Assembly: GCA_028551475.1 (NCBI GenBank)
Contig: CM052357.1
Location: 15,299,931 to 15,363,930, forward strand
Direction: 5' to 3'
DNA length: 64,000 nt
Source: Casuarina equisetifolia
Lineage: Eukaryota > Streptophyta > Magnoliopsida > Fagales > Casuarinaceae
Under the pieces are notes generated by a model that was not told where the DNA came from, searched no databases, and worked only from the letters and a program-made list of their open reading frames with translations. Each line of letters opens with the position of its first letter. Positions within the stretch are counted from its first letter, which is position 1. Below are positions 45,501-57,226 of this stretch, in pieces. Made by a program: the position numbers and the translations under genes.

Positions 45501-48500
45501 AATGAAACAAATTCTTCTTCCTGTCAATTACCATAAACCATCTATCCTCCACAACATCAAGGGGTCGTAGCAGCTAGCACAATGAAAAGAACGGAAAAAA
45601 TTGTGAAATAAATAGTTTTTAAATGGTATGGACAACATTCTTAGGCAATCAATATTTCTGCATTGATGTAATCCATAAAATTTCTGCATTGAGTCTCCAT
45701 ATGCCTACAACTTCTACATGTTAATATTTAGAAATTTCATTTATCCTTCTTATGATTGAAACTGAATTTGACAAAGTATTATAAGGAAAGCAATTACTCC
45801 ATCTACGATACAATCGTGACTCCCTGGGACATTATGGAACCCATCCATAATTCAAAACACTACGATTGATAACTAAGGAAAAAATGGCATATTAAATGTA
45901 GGCCCAAAAAAAGAAAGAAAGAAAAGATGTCACCTAAAAGCTATAAAAAATAAACATCTCTTCAAATTTATGACTAAGCAAAGAGAGAAGACAATTTCAA
46001 TGCAACAGTTCATTCACTGATCCCGGTCCAATTTTCTTTATGAATGCTTTGATCAGGTTTGTGAGACAAACTATTCCAATTTTAAAAGTTTGAGGTCATT
46101 TGTAGGGGCCTTCTCAAAATAGTCCCATTTACATACTAGATTAACCATATACATGATTGTACTAATTGAAAAAATAAATATAAAAATTAATTCGGCTCCC
46201 ATAACAGATGGACGGTATGCATATGCAAGTCTCACTGTGCACATTTATGCATTGATGAATACTAGAATGAAAGTAAAATGTTAGTTAGGCCCACAGAAGC
46301 GGAAATGTAGTGGTGGAAAAACCTACCCATATGGATCCACCCCTGTAGCAGCAACAGCTGCCATGGCTTTTGATATAATCTCATTGACAACTCGATGCAA
46401 ATTCCTAGATAAGTAACGGCCTTGGGAAGCAAAACATATCACGAACTTCATATCCAAATAGAACTGCACATGTTACAACAAGAAAACAGAATGTCTGTAA
46501 ATATGGACCCAAGTGTTCCATGTAAAAAGAAACTCGCAAAAATCAAGACAAGAGGAGATGGCTAATTCCAAATAAAACCACAAGAAACTGCTTCACAACT
46601 CTCGAATAATATTGAGGTTGACTTTCTCATCTAAACTTTGTTAACACTACCAAGACTGTAAATAATGTCAACTGAAATTCAAAAAACAGAAATGTGAAGA
46701 ACGTTAGTATAAAGTTGGTTCTGTGCATGGCAGCATGAAGTAAGACCTCAAACTGGATTCAGGAAACCAATAGAGAAGCTGTACAAGGAAGTGGCATTCT
46801 AATCTTGCTCTTTTTGCCTCTTCTCCTGAACATCCTGACCACTCCCCACTCCAAGTACCTTTTCATTCTGTTTTAAATAGTAAATACCTCCTCTACAAAG
46901 ATTCCACCAATGAAATAGGTCTTGAATCAGTTAAGGAACTGAAAAAGGCTAGAAAATATGATCTTTAAATCCTCATAAATTAATGACACCAAGGTTCAGT
47001 ATTCAGGCTACAATCAGTGTTAGATTCTTATTTGATTAAATTGATAAGTTACAGATGCTGGTCATGGGTTTTGAACCAGAGACCTCAGCTTCCATATTGT
47101 TCTTATTAAAAAAAAAAAAATGGCTATTTGCTATAAAGCACATTGGCCTCTAACCAAATGCAGAAGATTACTTTAACAATGCAATTGAGTGAAGTGGCAT
47201 GAGATTTCCACACCTGTCGTAGACCAAGAGTACCTAAAGGCTTTGAACCTTCCTCAATATCATCCCAAAAGCTTTGGTCTTCCGAAAGCCACAAGATAAC
47301 AGTTTCAGTCAGTCTCATTAATAGCAATGTAGCAAATCTTTCCCGGCCAACAAACATATCTGCTGCTATACTGGCCATTCTGTTCAGTTTCACAAAAAGT
47401 TCCTGTTCATAACAGTAAAATAAGAAATTTCAGAATCAGAACCTATCCGAAAAGCATAGGAGACTAGAACACTTCCCGATTTCCAATTCTAGGTAGCAGG
47501 GACAAAAAAAAAATACTTAGGCTGTAAAAAAGATGACTTAGGAACCAAAAACTAGTCCACAGATGCGATTCGAAGTGCAGTACGCTTTCAAAGTCCATAT
47601 AGTCAAATGATGGAACTGGAATCAAACTTTTACCGCATGAGAATCAACTTGTGTGAAGCAGCATAGAAGAACGCAAGAGAACACTTAATCATTTACAGGA
47701 ATAACCTTGAATGAAAGATAAAATCTCCACTATAAGGAAATGTATCAATCTGAAACTGCAATTCAGCTCGTCTGTTGATGCAGCTACTGATAGTTGCACG
47801 TTATTAGCATTACAATCATGATGCGTAACAAAAGAACCTAAAAACTGACCAAAGGGTGATTCAGCTTTTAAGGTCTGCAACCAACCTTTTTTTTTTTTTT
47901 TTACCCTCTTTCAGTAAGAAACAATGCAGCACTTGTTCATAAAGAAGTAATTCAAGAACATTACTGTTTTACTAAAAATAAGAAGTACCTGAAATATTGG
48001 AGATGGAAACAACTCCATTTCATCCACATTCCCATCCATATTTAAGTACATATCCGCACCAAGATGGCTATCACCTTCCTCTGTAAAAATGAGATCCAAA
48101 GCATGCTGACGACAAAAAGTATCCTTTAATCTGTCAACTGAACTCACAAGTCGCCTCTTCCATTCTCTTTGCTCAGGGTGACGATTTTGCCTTTCTAAGG
48201 GTCGCCGAGTATCATCTTTGTAAGTAGCCTGAGTAAGAGGGGTAAGTTTCATGGCTGCACGTGGAAACAGCTCCTCAGCTAGTAACGATGCATTGGCCAG
48301 CAATGCAATCTGTTGAGCTTCAGTTTCAGCCAGCCGGACAATTTTATTACTTGAACCTTCAAAGTTTGCTTCTTCCTCCATTGAACCTGGTAATGCTTTT
48401 ATGAGCATGTTCACATATGAGTTAAATACTTGAAACAAACCCTCCAGTGTTTGACCTCCTAACTGCATACTCAGCAATGGTCCCACATCTTCAAAGAAAT

Positions 48501-51500
48501 CCTGTAAGAGCAACCAGAAGATACAGCCAAATAATTAACTAGAAGACGAAAATAGTTGATGTTAGAAACACCAAGCATGAGATCAATCAGAATTCCCTAA
48601 CTACCAGAACTCGATACAAAAGCAATTTTTACATATGCTCAGGTTGGTAGGAAAAGTTCCTCTATTAAGCCCCATAAGCAAAAGAAAATTGTTAGGCATG
48701 TACATTAAGGACATGCCCATGGTATTGGGATTCATCTTACAACAACAGGAAAACTAGGTTAAGTAAGAAAGCAATTCAACTACAGCATAGTATGTAATCA
48801 AAGAAACATATTATTAATTTGAACACTGTTTCAGCCAGACAGTGAAATCCAAGTTCCCTACTTGAACAAGAGTCATTAGTTTTGCATGAAGCAATTGAAG
48901 GCCAAAAAGGTTATTGAGAAACATGATCTTCAGTTGCCTCATTATCCTCATCTCAAAAGGGTAATGCAAACAACTACACAATATGGACAGACATGCATAG
49001 GCTAGCACATAGGCCCAAACAGGCATGAATTTGAAGACACACACAGATGTAGGGAGAGGGACAGAGACAGATGCAATGCACTGATTTCTTGAAATTAGCC
49101 GAGAAACATATAGTTCACCTGGACCATCAAATTGAACCGATGAGCACTACTTGTAAGCTTGTGTTGAAACACCGTTGAATTACTAAGGGATGTGCTGGGT
49201 CTGCCAGATTGACCTGTAGCTGTTGGAGGGTACGTAAGTATCCAATCATCAGCAGCAGCTAGAGCAGCATTGCTCTCTTCAATTCTTTTTAAATTAGCAT
49301 CTAGTGCTTGTTCAACACTGGGCTTAAAGAGTTTCAAAAGCATGGGACAAAGTGCTAAGCCACGTGCTTCCAGTAATGAACAATGACCTAATGCTATTTG
49401 AACACATTCTGCAGCAGCTCTTAGACCTCCAGCTGCTGCTGAAGAAGCTAATGCATGCCTTTTGACGAGTAGAGCAAAGGCCTCCGTTTGCTTTGTAGCC
49501 CACATCACGAGCTCAGAAGTGTAAGCTGGTTCCTCACCAAAAATGGATGACGAATCACTTGCTGCCTGGGCAATAGCAGAGAACACCAGCTGTGAGAGAG
49601 CAGCAGTATATGCTCCTCCATACGAGGTGCTTGATGGGCGTAGGCTTTGCATATTGTACTGATATCTTTGTAAATGTGCATTAAGCAGCAAACTGTGAGC
49701 ACGGGGGCCATCCCCAAGCCTTTTAAGAGCTGATATAGCAGCACGAAGTTCACCACCATGTGTGGAAGGCTGGCATGCAGCTTCAGCAAGCTGATCAGCT
49801 AGCTTTTGCCTGCATTCAATAATAGAAGTCTGTAGAGACATGAGTACAGCTGGCGCAAGTGTTTTCAGTTCTTTTGCTTCAGAAGCTACGCGCTCTCCTT
49901 CATCAAGTGCAGCCAAAGCTTCATCCACTCTCCTCTCAGCTAAAAGAACGTCCAGGAGATCAGGGAATTCCAATAACCATTTTTCCAGTTCTGAGGGTTC
50001 TCTATCTTCAGAGATCAACAGCTTGTTAACCTTAATACCTTCTGAAAAAGAGTTTGACAAAGAATCAATGTGAACCCCCTCAGCTAAACCATGAATTAAA
50101 GCAGCCTGAGTAGATAGGAGATTTCTAATGGATGAAAGCTCCCCCTCTAAATCTGATATCTCCTTTGATGTGCTGTAAAACGTACACATTAGTCAAATAT
50201 GAAAAGTTCACTGAACCAATAACTCATAAGTTAAGTCCCAGAAACATGGTCACACATAATTTTGATTTCTATTTAGGTCTTAACTGAAAATAAGAAGTCA
50301 AATATATCAAGTTAATCTCAGAAGTAAAGGCAGTTAGAATCTTTGAAGTACTAAAGTAGACTTGATGATCGGGGAATAGAGGGAGGATAAGGAGAAGCAG
50401 GAGCTGAGCTGGTTTTAACTCCACTGCTGGCATGAGTGGGATCATATCTTGGTGAAGTAGGAAGTTATCTGCTAGCTATTCTAGAAGTTACATAAACTAA
50501 AAAAAATAGAAAAGACTTCAAACCATTGAATGTTTTTGACTCCCACTTTATGGTAAACTAATATCAGTCTGAATCTACACCCAGAACTCCCTCCATTCCC
50601 ACAAGCTACTTCTTCCACAGCATCTCTTTCTAAAAGATTTTAGCTCTTATATCTTATTTTTTCATTCATGCTATATCTTAGCATTGGAAGAATGAAAGGA
50701 CTCAATTCAAAGATTAATGACTAAGCATTACAAATGACAAAATGAATGACAGAGTACAATTATATCATGGGTAGCACCGCAGAGTTTACTCCAATTCTTG
50801 AACTTACATGTACAATGGTATATAACATGACAAAGGTCTTCAACTGGGAAGAGATGTACGAACAAATTTTAACCTGTTGCAAGATGTGGGAGAGAAGGGT
50901 GGTTTTCTTTTTTTTTTTTTTCTTTTTTTTTCCCCCCCTTGTTCTTGTGCTTTTGCCCCCTGTGAGGGTGGGTGGGTGTGGGGAAGAATAAAGCCCATAC
51001 GTTGTATGCTTTTTTGCTCTGGGTGACTAAGTTCCTGGATGTACTATAGGCAACCAGCACAAAATACTGAAAGTTAAAGAAGGAAGCATCATAGGACTCA
51101 ATTTAGTTACCAAGCACAAAAACTAGCAGTAAACAACAGTTGCTTTTGACCAAAGAAGGTCAATGTTTTTGTTAACATAATTAAGTAGTTTCCCCACACT
51201 TGGTTAACAAATCTAGTCCAAATTAAATTTATTAAAAAAAAAAAGTGCTCATGCTAGCAACAAGTAGTGAAATGATACAATACACAAATAAAGCACGTCA
51301 GAAGGGTTTTTTTTTTTTTTTTCCTTTTTATGTGGGGGAGTTGGGGGTGGTGGGTTGCGAGGGCAGCATAAAGTACTGAACGTTAAACAGGGAAGCATCA
51401 TAGGACTCAATATAGTTATTCAAGCACAACAACCAGCAGTATACAACAGTTAAAAGCTTTTGACAAAAGAAAGTTATTGTTTGTATTCACTTAATTCAGC

Positions 51501-53412
51501 AATTTTCCCGCACTTGGTTAAGAAACCTAGTCCAAAACAAAAAAGAACAGTACTCATACTAGCAACAAAAAAGTGAAATAATACAATACACGAATAAAGC
51601 ACATCAATTTCAAAAAAAATGTTGAAATGGAGAATCAACTAACCAAATAAGCTGAGAATACAAATCTAGCAAACCAACAGATTTCATCTTGACAACTTTA
51701 ACCACTCACCGTATAAAGGCTGCATAATTTGCATAGACACTTCTACGCATTTCCTCAGCAGACGCCTTTTTCAGATCCAAAAGGTATGAACATAATTGCT
51801 TTATTTCCTATAGGAACATCAAACATTCATCATAAGAGGCTTGAATGTTTTTTTAGATGAAAAATTCTAGCTGTTGAAAATGAGGCATCAGATTGATGAA
51901 AAGAAAATGCTAGTAATGGAGCAAAATGTAGGACATATCATTTAGTATATGCAACCCAGCAGAAGAATAATTTAGACTTATCAACTAAAAACTATAGTAT
52001 CGACAGTCCAGTGGTTGATGCAGATTTCCAAAAGGCTGACAAGTAAACAAAAGGACAAACAAAAATCTAAAAGACAAGTCCAACTATGATGCGGCTCACA
52101 AAAAATCATTCATGGATTGGTCAACCCAAACAGAAGAAATGAAATGAAAGGTATCCTCAGAAGCTTAGATTGATTCTTGCCCTCTACCACATGGGGTGAA
52201 AAACCCTCCCAAAAATAATAACAAAGCAATCCCTAAAGGAAGAGAGATATCTTCAAAACCAAATAATTTTTTGAACCACAAACTTGCATATATATATTTT
52301 TCAAAATTTTGGTAACCAGAACTGGGGGTATCAGTCAGAATGCTTGAAACAACTTTTCAGATATCAAGGTGCAAGGGTAATATCATCAACTCATCAAAAT
52401 GACCATTGCATGCTACAAATCAAATACACTACTAGAAGATATCAATATGAAACTCCAAATGAACAATTTAGGATAGAAAGCCACTACCACAAAAAGATCA
52501 TGCTTTGATCATTCAGCTCGGTGTGTACTAAACTAAGGGTGCATTCAACCTTGAATTCTTCCTATTTTGCAATCTAAACGGAAACGCACATATAATCAAG
52601 TCCGTCTGTACGGAGTGATCTCTGTTAGCTTTTTGCCCCGTACTACTTAGGTGACTAATTACGGCATTTTAAGCTTCTTCACTTGAATTAATACCTCATT
52701 TTGGTCACAATTCAAAAATGCTAAATGGAGGTAATTGTTTCTCCATCAAAACCCCAAATATAAATGAAGTTTCAAAGATGCTGAATAAAAAGTTTGATTA
52801 AATCTTTAATTACAAAATTTACCAGCCGCCTTAGAACCCGAGATGGATATGATGTGCCCAAAACCAAAGATTGGACAAACTTCCAGACTCTACTCCCAGC
52901 TTTGGAGACGCAGAAATTAACTTGTTTCTACAGAATCGAGGTGTTTTAGAACAAAAACCATACACGAGAAATTTCTTCCAAAAGAATTTGTTAACTTCAC
53001 AAATAAAATATCCATTCTGAGGTTATACCTATAGACTTACTGGAATTGAAATCGTTTATATGATCATGCATGTTTCATGTATTTGAACAAAACAACGAGA
53101 ACTAGGTTTCCGCAGTAGCTCCTAAGTCCGAAAAGAAAAAGAGAGAAAAAAGGAAAAGAAACGAAATGGTATCATTAGTCCATAAATTCAACGTCTCCTT
53201 CTTTCTGGTGCGCCGAATTTTCTGAGCAGTCAAACATAGAGCAAAAAGAAACCAATAGGACGAACCTTGTCGTTGAGAGAGCAGCGGGACTGGACGAAGG
53301 CTTCAGCATCGAATTTATCCGACTTGAAGAAACTGAGACCCTCCTCGAGTTTCACGCCGTTCTCCTTAACCGCGGCAGGGCCCCTAGACCTAGCCGTCTT
53401 CACCGTAGCCAT
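42599..53412 (-). CDS. EXO84B: Exocyst complex component EXO84B
   Basis: Seven exons on the minus strand give 766 residues: 53412-53266, 51807-51710, 50172-49119, 48501-47989, 47402-47214, 46463-46327, 42761-42599. All junctions are GT-AG and in frame. EXO84 is one of eight subunits of the exocyst, which tethers secretory vesicles to the plasma membrane before SNARE fusion. Landmarks: the N-terminus [19 protein letters not shown]; a Vps51/EXO84 coiled coil at residues 50-110 ([36 protein letters not shown]); [45 protein letters not shown]; the C-terminal cargo/Ral-like exocyst domain ([64 protein letters not shown]); and a Ser-rich tail. Length and order match Arabidopsis EXO84B. Confidence 0.96.
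42925..43008. repeat. Inverted repeat in EXO84B intron 6
   Basis: GCACAACAATCTC (42925-42937) and its perfect complement GAGATTGTTGTGC (42996-43008) around a 58-bp loop that itself holds ATGAGATTTTCTCAT. MITE or structured intron element. Confidence 0.7.
43635..43862. repeat. Two-copy tandem duplication in EXO84B intron 6
   Basis: Blocks of about 90 bp containing CAGCGCTGGATAAAAGAT and AACAAATTTCCTCGTTATTC recur with a spacing near 134 bp and few differences. Confidence 0.8.
50173..51709 (-). other. Intron 2 of EXO84B, with internal tandem duplication
   Basis: About 50900-51300 and 51301-51606 are related units. Each has a poly-T tract, a G-rich stretch (GGGTGGGTGGGTGTGGGG; GGGGGAGTTGGGGGTGGTGGG), then GGAAGCATCATAGGACTCAAT and a block ending in AATAAAGCAC. 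The duplicated part read from GCATCATAGG is most similar. Confidence 0.75.
51808..53265 (-). other. Intron 1 of EXO84B (1.5 kb)
   Basis: No repeat or coding sequence recognised in it. The short plus-strand frame at 52284-52508 has no motif. Confidence 0.8.
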
Positions 53413-53974
53413 TAGAACTGCCCTTCGTATCAGGGGGGATCAGCAGGAAAGCTCAGAGGCCAGATCTGAGAGCAAAATGGAAATATGGTGAGGAAGCAAA
53501 AACCAGCACGGCGCGATTCGAACTCGGCTGTCCCCTTGCCAGCCTGATTTTCCCCCTTCGCGGTTTTCTTTTGTAGTTGTTGGGAAGTCGTTGGCTTGGC
53601 TCTGACGTTACGTGGATTTCACAGTGCGACTCCTCAGCTCCTGAATGCCATTACCTTTTTCACTTTCCGACGGCCTTTCTTTCCTGTTGGTTTCCATTGT
53701 TTTTTTGGTTTTTACCTTTCCTTCTGCTTTCTTCTTTTTCGTTTCGAAGAGGTAAGAATTTGGTGTTTTCTTTAAATTCCAGGTGAATTGCTGAAAAGAT
53801 GGTGGCTAAATTAACGGGAGTAATATTGTTACTGCACTCCCGACATGTATTGATCACATGGCAATATTAAATAAAAACAAAATGGGAAAACAGCGACTTG
53901 GTTCTCATTTTCCTTTCAAGGAATGGAGGCAATAATATAGTTGCTTTATACATCACATTAAGAGTAAAAAACAT
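53413..53974 (-). promoter_or_regulatory. EXO84B: 5' UTR and promoter region of EXO84B
   Basis: Comparatively GC-rich to about 53560, typical of a broad plant promoter. I see no strong TATA box. Pararetrovirus sequence begins at about 53975, so the native promoter has at most about 560 bp before the viral DNA. Confidence 0.5.
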
Positions 53975-54613
53975 CTTGGTCAACCATGATTTGTAAAAGA
54001 TTATGCTGATTCTATAGACTTGAGCGAGATACCATAACATACAAAAGGCTTCCTTCGGGAACGATATTATGTGTAAGCATGGGGCATAAAAAACATTGAG
54101 AAAAGATGAATGCTAGTCTATCCACTAGACTGGAGAGCTTGACACACCATAACGCCTAAGAAGTATCATTTGGTAAACATGGATCCTAGTAACAATAAAC
54201 CTAAGTAGAGCATCATCAGTAATGCTTTCTTTTGTTGTAGTAGGTAAGAGATCCAATAGCTCGGCTAGTATTTGTTTTGGATTTTCGAGAGTTTTTTCTT
54301 TTATAGTTTCTACAACTACAAAGGAAGACGAGGACATTTGTGGATGAAAAGGGTGAAGGGAGGTTTGGAAGGTCAAGAAAGGAAATCACTTAGGACATTA
54401 TGCTTTCCTTTGATATGCCTCACCTTAAATTTATATTGGTTGAACTAGTTGGCCCAATATAACAGTTGTGGCTGGGAGATTACCTTTTGCTTAAACTATA
54501 ATATTTTTGGGAATGTTGTATAGTCTATTTCGATCAAGAACTAGTAACCAATAAGATGAAATTTAAACTTTTCAATCCCTCTTTTTACCATCAAAATCTC
54601 TTTGAAACTTTTC
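53975..54613 (-). pseudogene. Endogenous pararetrovirus (florendovirus-like) RNase H to polyprotein end
   Basis: Reading leftward, minus-strand frames contain Caulimoviridae RNase H end motifs: WANWFNQY, HIKGKHNVLSDFLT. A frame of 83 codons (54376-54125) then ends in a stop, and noncoding or second-ORF sequence continues to 53975. The WxxWF and IKG-x-N-LxDFL motifs separate pararetroviruses from gypsy and copia elements. A two-ORF genome with a short linker after RNase H would suit the florendovirus group; that assignment is inference. The copy is truncated at both ends and disrupted by stops. Confidence 0.75.
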
Positions 54614-54815
54614 AAATGATACTTCTCAGGTGTTATGGTGTGTCAAGTTCTCCAGTCTAGTGGATAGACTAACATTCATCTTATCCTTTTCTCAATGTTT
54701 TTTAGGTACTATGCTTATACACAATATCATTCCCGAAGGAAGCCTTTTGTATGTTCTGGTATCTTGCTCGAGTCTATAGAATCGGCATGATCTTTTACAA
54801 ACCATGGTCGACCAA
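53975..54815. repeat. Inverted repeat made by two opposed pararetrovirus fragments
   Basis: Arms 53975-54171 and 54614-54815 are complementary copies of the same viral segment (about 200 bp; for example CTAGTGGATAGACTA versus TAGTCTATCCACTAG). They are separated by 442 bp of RNase H sequence. Confidence 0.85.
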
Positions 54816-55525
54816 TTCTCTAAAAAGATTTCCCATAAGAAACCAAAGTCCCTTTTTTCAAAAATGGCTCTTCCTATTCTCCACTGAAGCAAACTGGCTA
54901 CAAGAGCTCAGGCACATGACAGACTGTTCTTATATCCTCATGATGTTTCATCTCAAAGATCATCTCTATATGGATAAGGACAAGTCACGTGTAAATATTT
55001 TGCCATCCAAATCCTTGTTAGGAAAGTACAACCAACACCCCTTCAACAATATCCATTGTTCTAATCACAAAAACTAGAAGGACATTTTGGAAGCAATGTG
55101 CCATGTCAATAACATACGTCCTACAATAGTACCATATGAGCTGTTTAATCCTTTCTTTTTTAATGAAGACGGACATGCAGACAAGACCGAAATCCTATTT
55201 CCAGAGCATTATCGACTTAATCTCAAGAGAGCACATGCGTTTCATTTTATTACTGATGAAGACTTCTAGATGGAGACTTTTAAAGATTTAAATTTTCCAT
55301 ATCCCCCAAATCCAGAGACCTATGACTTTCAGTCTGAAGCTATTGAAGAAAAGTCTGCACCAAAGATCGTGGCCAAAGAGATTCATTTCACAAATCAAGA
55401 AGGAATATGGGCACGTAAAATTAATCATGAACTTTAGGGACCTGACATTGATATGGAAGATCATAATTTGGATAACTTGTTGGAAGCGTGATGTTGATCC
55501 GATGGGATTTTCTATGTATAATTAA
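54614..55525 (+). pseudogene. Pararetrovirus fragment, polyprotein end into a second ORF
   Basis: Plus-strand continuation of the viral segment whose first 200 bp form the right hairpin arm. Open frames at 54751-55077, 55087-55269 and 55322-55525 are separated by stops and shifts. They contain blocks such as RPTIVPYELFNPFFFNEDG and PEHYRLNLKRAHAFHF. I recognise no domain. Their position after the RNase H polyprotein and before a TATA region fits the uncharacterised second ORF of florendoviruses. Confidence 0.55.
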
Positions 55526-55924
55526 TAGTCTTACTTTTGTGTGGTGTGATGTATGCTAGCCTATGATAGTGTACATAAGGACTCCATGTAGGATTCCACC
55601 CTTGTAAAAAGTTAGGTGGTCAAAAAGCAAATTTTGAAAATGGGATGCCATTTTGAAAATATCCCATTTTCAAAATTAGCTTTACCTAAAAGTAAAAGTA
55701 AGAAAGTTATGTAAGTCTTATAAGAAAGTTAGTTGTAAAGCCTCTATATATAGAGGTCCTTGGCTGAAATGAGAACCAAGCTTAGGCATAACACTATTTT
55801 CTCTATTCTCTCATTCTCCCACGAAATTCTCTCTCTCTATTCTCTCCACTCATTCCTAAAGCCTTCTTCACTCAAATACCTTTGCCTTACACACTCCAAC
55901 CTTATACAATCAAGAAAGAACATT
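55526..55924 (+). promoter_or_regulatory. Pararetrovirus intergenic region with TATA box
   Basis: TATATATA at 55745-55752 sits inside the palindrome CCTCTATATATAGAGG. A perfect 16-bp inverted repeat (55631-55646/55661-55676) lies about 70 bp upstream, and a CT-rich leader-like tract follows (55797-55850). The layout resembles the large-transcript promoter of plant pararetroviruses. Promoter activity is inferred. Confidence 0.5.
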
Positions 55925-56200
55925 GTGATTTCCTTTGATAAGCCTCACCTTAAAATTTATATTGGCTGAACCAGTTGGCCCAGAGTACCAATTGTGGCTA
56001 GGAGATTACCTTTTGCTTGAACTGTAACATCTTTGGGAGTGCTGAATAGTCCATTTCAATCAAGAATTGGTAACCAATAAGATGGAATTGAAACTTTTCA
56101 ATCCCTCTTTTTACTGCCAAAATCTCTTTGAATTACTTTGTAGAGATTCAGCTTCACCCACTTGGTAAACCCCTACTATTTAAACCTTTCAAGTATAATA
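55925..56200 (-). pseudogene. Second pararetrovirus RNase H fragment
   Basis: Minus-strand copy of 54403-54607, better preserved: KEILAVKRGIEKFQFHLIGY, then QFLIEMDYSALPKMLQFK and WANWFSQYKF. These are the pararetrovirus RNase H blocks EKEILAV and (E)MD-S. It carries a TAG in VIS*PQL, a stop after YKF and a shift after that. Confidence 0.75.
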
Positions 56201-56758
56201 ATTGAATTGTTCCTCGCGATACCATTTGACCCACAAATAATTTCTTCCAACTATTTCAAACATAAGAACTCTACAATTAACTTGGGGAGAAGCTTATCCT
56301 TGGAAACTATGGAGAAAGATGGTTCTTCTCCCTATTTAGACGAGTAAACTCAAAACATAGATATGTTTTCATATGGGGAAAACTAACCTTTTTAGAACAC
56401 ATTTAAATTATTACAAAAAGTTACCTTTTCCATTACAGAACCGGCTCTTATAGAGGCCTCAACATAAATCATTTTGCCCTTCGCATGTTCTCCTTTTTTC
56501 CCTAGGTTAGTTGTTGATACACTCACATTTCCCTCATTGCTTATTACACCACTCATTTATGATCTTACAAACATGTTTGTAGACATTCCTCTAGTTAGAA
56601 GGCCTAAAGGCCTAACCCAAAAAGCTCCAAAGTTAGAGAGTAATTCCTTTATTTAAACTTTATTACAAGAGATCATGCTTATTATGTGAGACTTTTGTCT
56701 TGCAGATACACCCCCACATGTGTAATGACATGGGCTTTATGTTATATAAGGTTCAAAG
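56201..56758. other. Degenerate repeat sequence
   Basis: The first about 150 bp may extend the pararetrovirus fragment. From about 56590 it carries the minus-strand form of the module described at 34970-35720. CAAAG at 56754-56758 is the left target-site duplication of the solo LTR. Confidence 0.4.
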
Positions 56759-57221
56759 TATTAAGATTGATTAAACAATTAAGTTAAGGGGTATGGTTGT
56801 ATTTATGAACTTTAGGGTTATCTTCTTCTTGTAGTGAGTTTCTTAACAGTATTCAACTAGGATTCTCATCCTCTTGTGGAAGTAGTTTTTTCTAATAGTA
56901 TCCAACTAGGATTTCTTTAGGGTTTCTTTATAAATAGGAGAAGTATAGAGAAACCTAATGGGATAGCAAAAAGAATCCCCTTAGAAGGCTAATTGTTGGA
57001 GATGAGCTCTTTTATATATTATAGTTAATGAGAACATCCATAAGAAACATATTTGATGAGGGGAAAAATATGAAAAAATCTAATGAAACAAGACTACAAA
57101 AACTGTAGAACATTATAATGTTTCGAATCTATTAAATCTGATGTGTTTAGGTATGTGTTTTCCCATGATTATGTGTTTGATCTCTAATATAGATGATGTG
57201 CTTGGTTGAATTCTCCGAACA
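56759..57221 (+). mobile_element. Solo LTR of the 19-kb non-autonomous family
   Basis: Reverse complement of the 19010-19496 LTR along its length: TTAAGATTGATTAAACAATT at the left, GGTTGAATTCTCCGAACA at the right. It is flanked by CAAAG (56754-56758) and TAAAG (57222-57226). The TG terminus has decayed to TA. It is sense-oriented on the plus strand, opposite to the element at 19010-21013. Confidence 0.85.
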
Positions 57222-57226
57222 TAAAG

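Larger units (their letters stand above)
42762..46326 (-). other. Intron 6 of EXO84B (3.6 kb)
   Basis: The largest intron. It contains a hairpin with 13-bp perfect arms (42925-42937/42996-43008) and a near-identical duplication (about 43635-43722 and 43769-43862, period about 134 bp). Several short open frames occur without family motifs. Confidence 0.85.

Noticed and set aside
49505..49789. 94-codon minus-strand frame within EXO84B
   Set aside because: Shifted frame inside exon 3 of EXO84B; no independent motif.
53490..53560. Possible minus-strand tRNA (GAGTTCGAATCGCG resembles a B box)
   Set aside because: The T-stem does not pair and no acceptor stem or A box is found.
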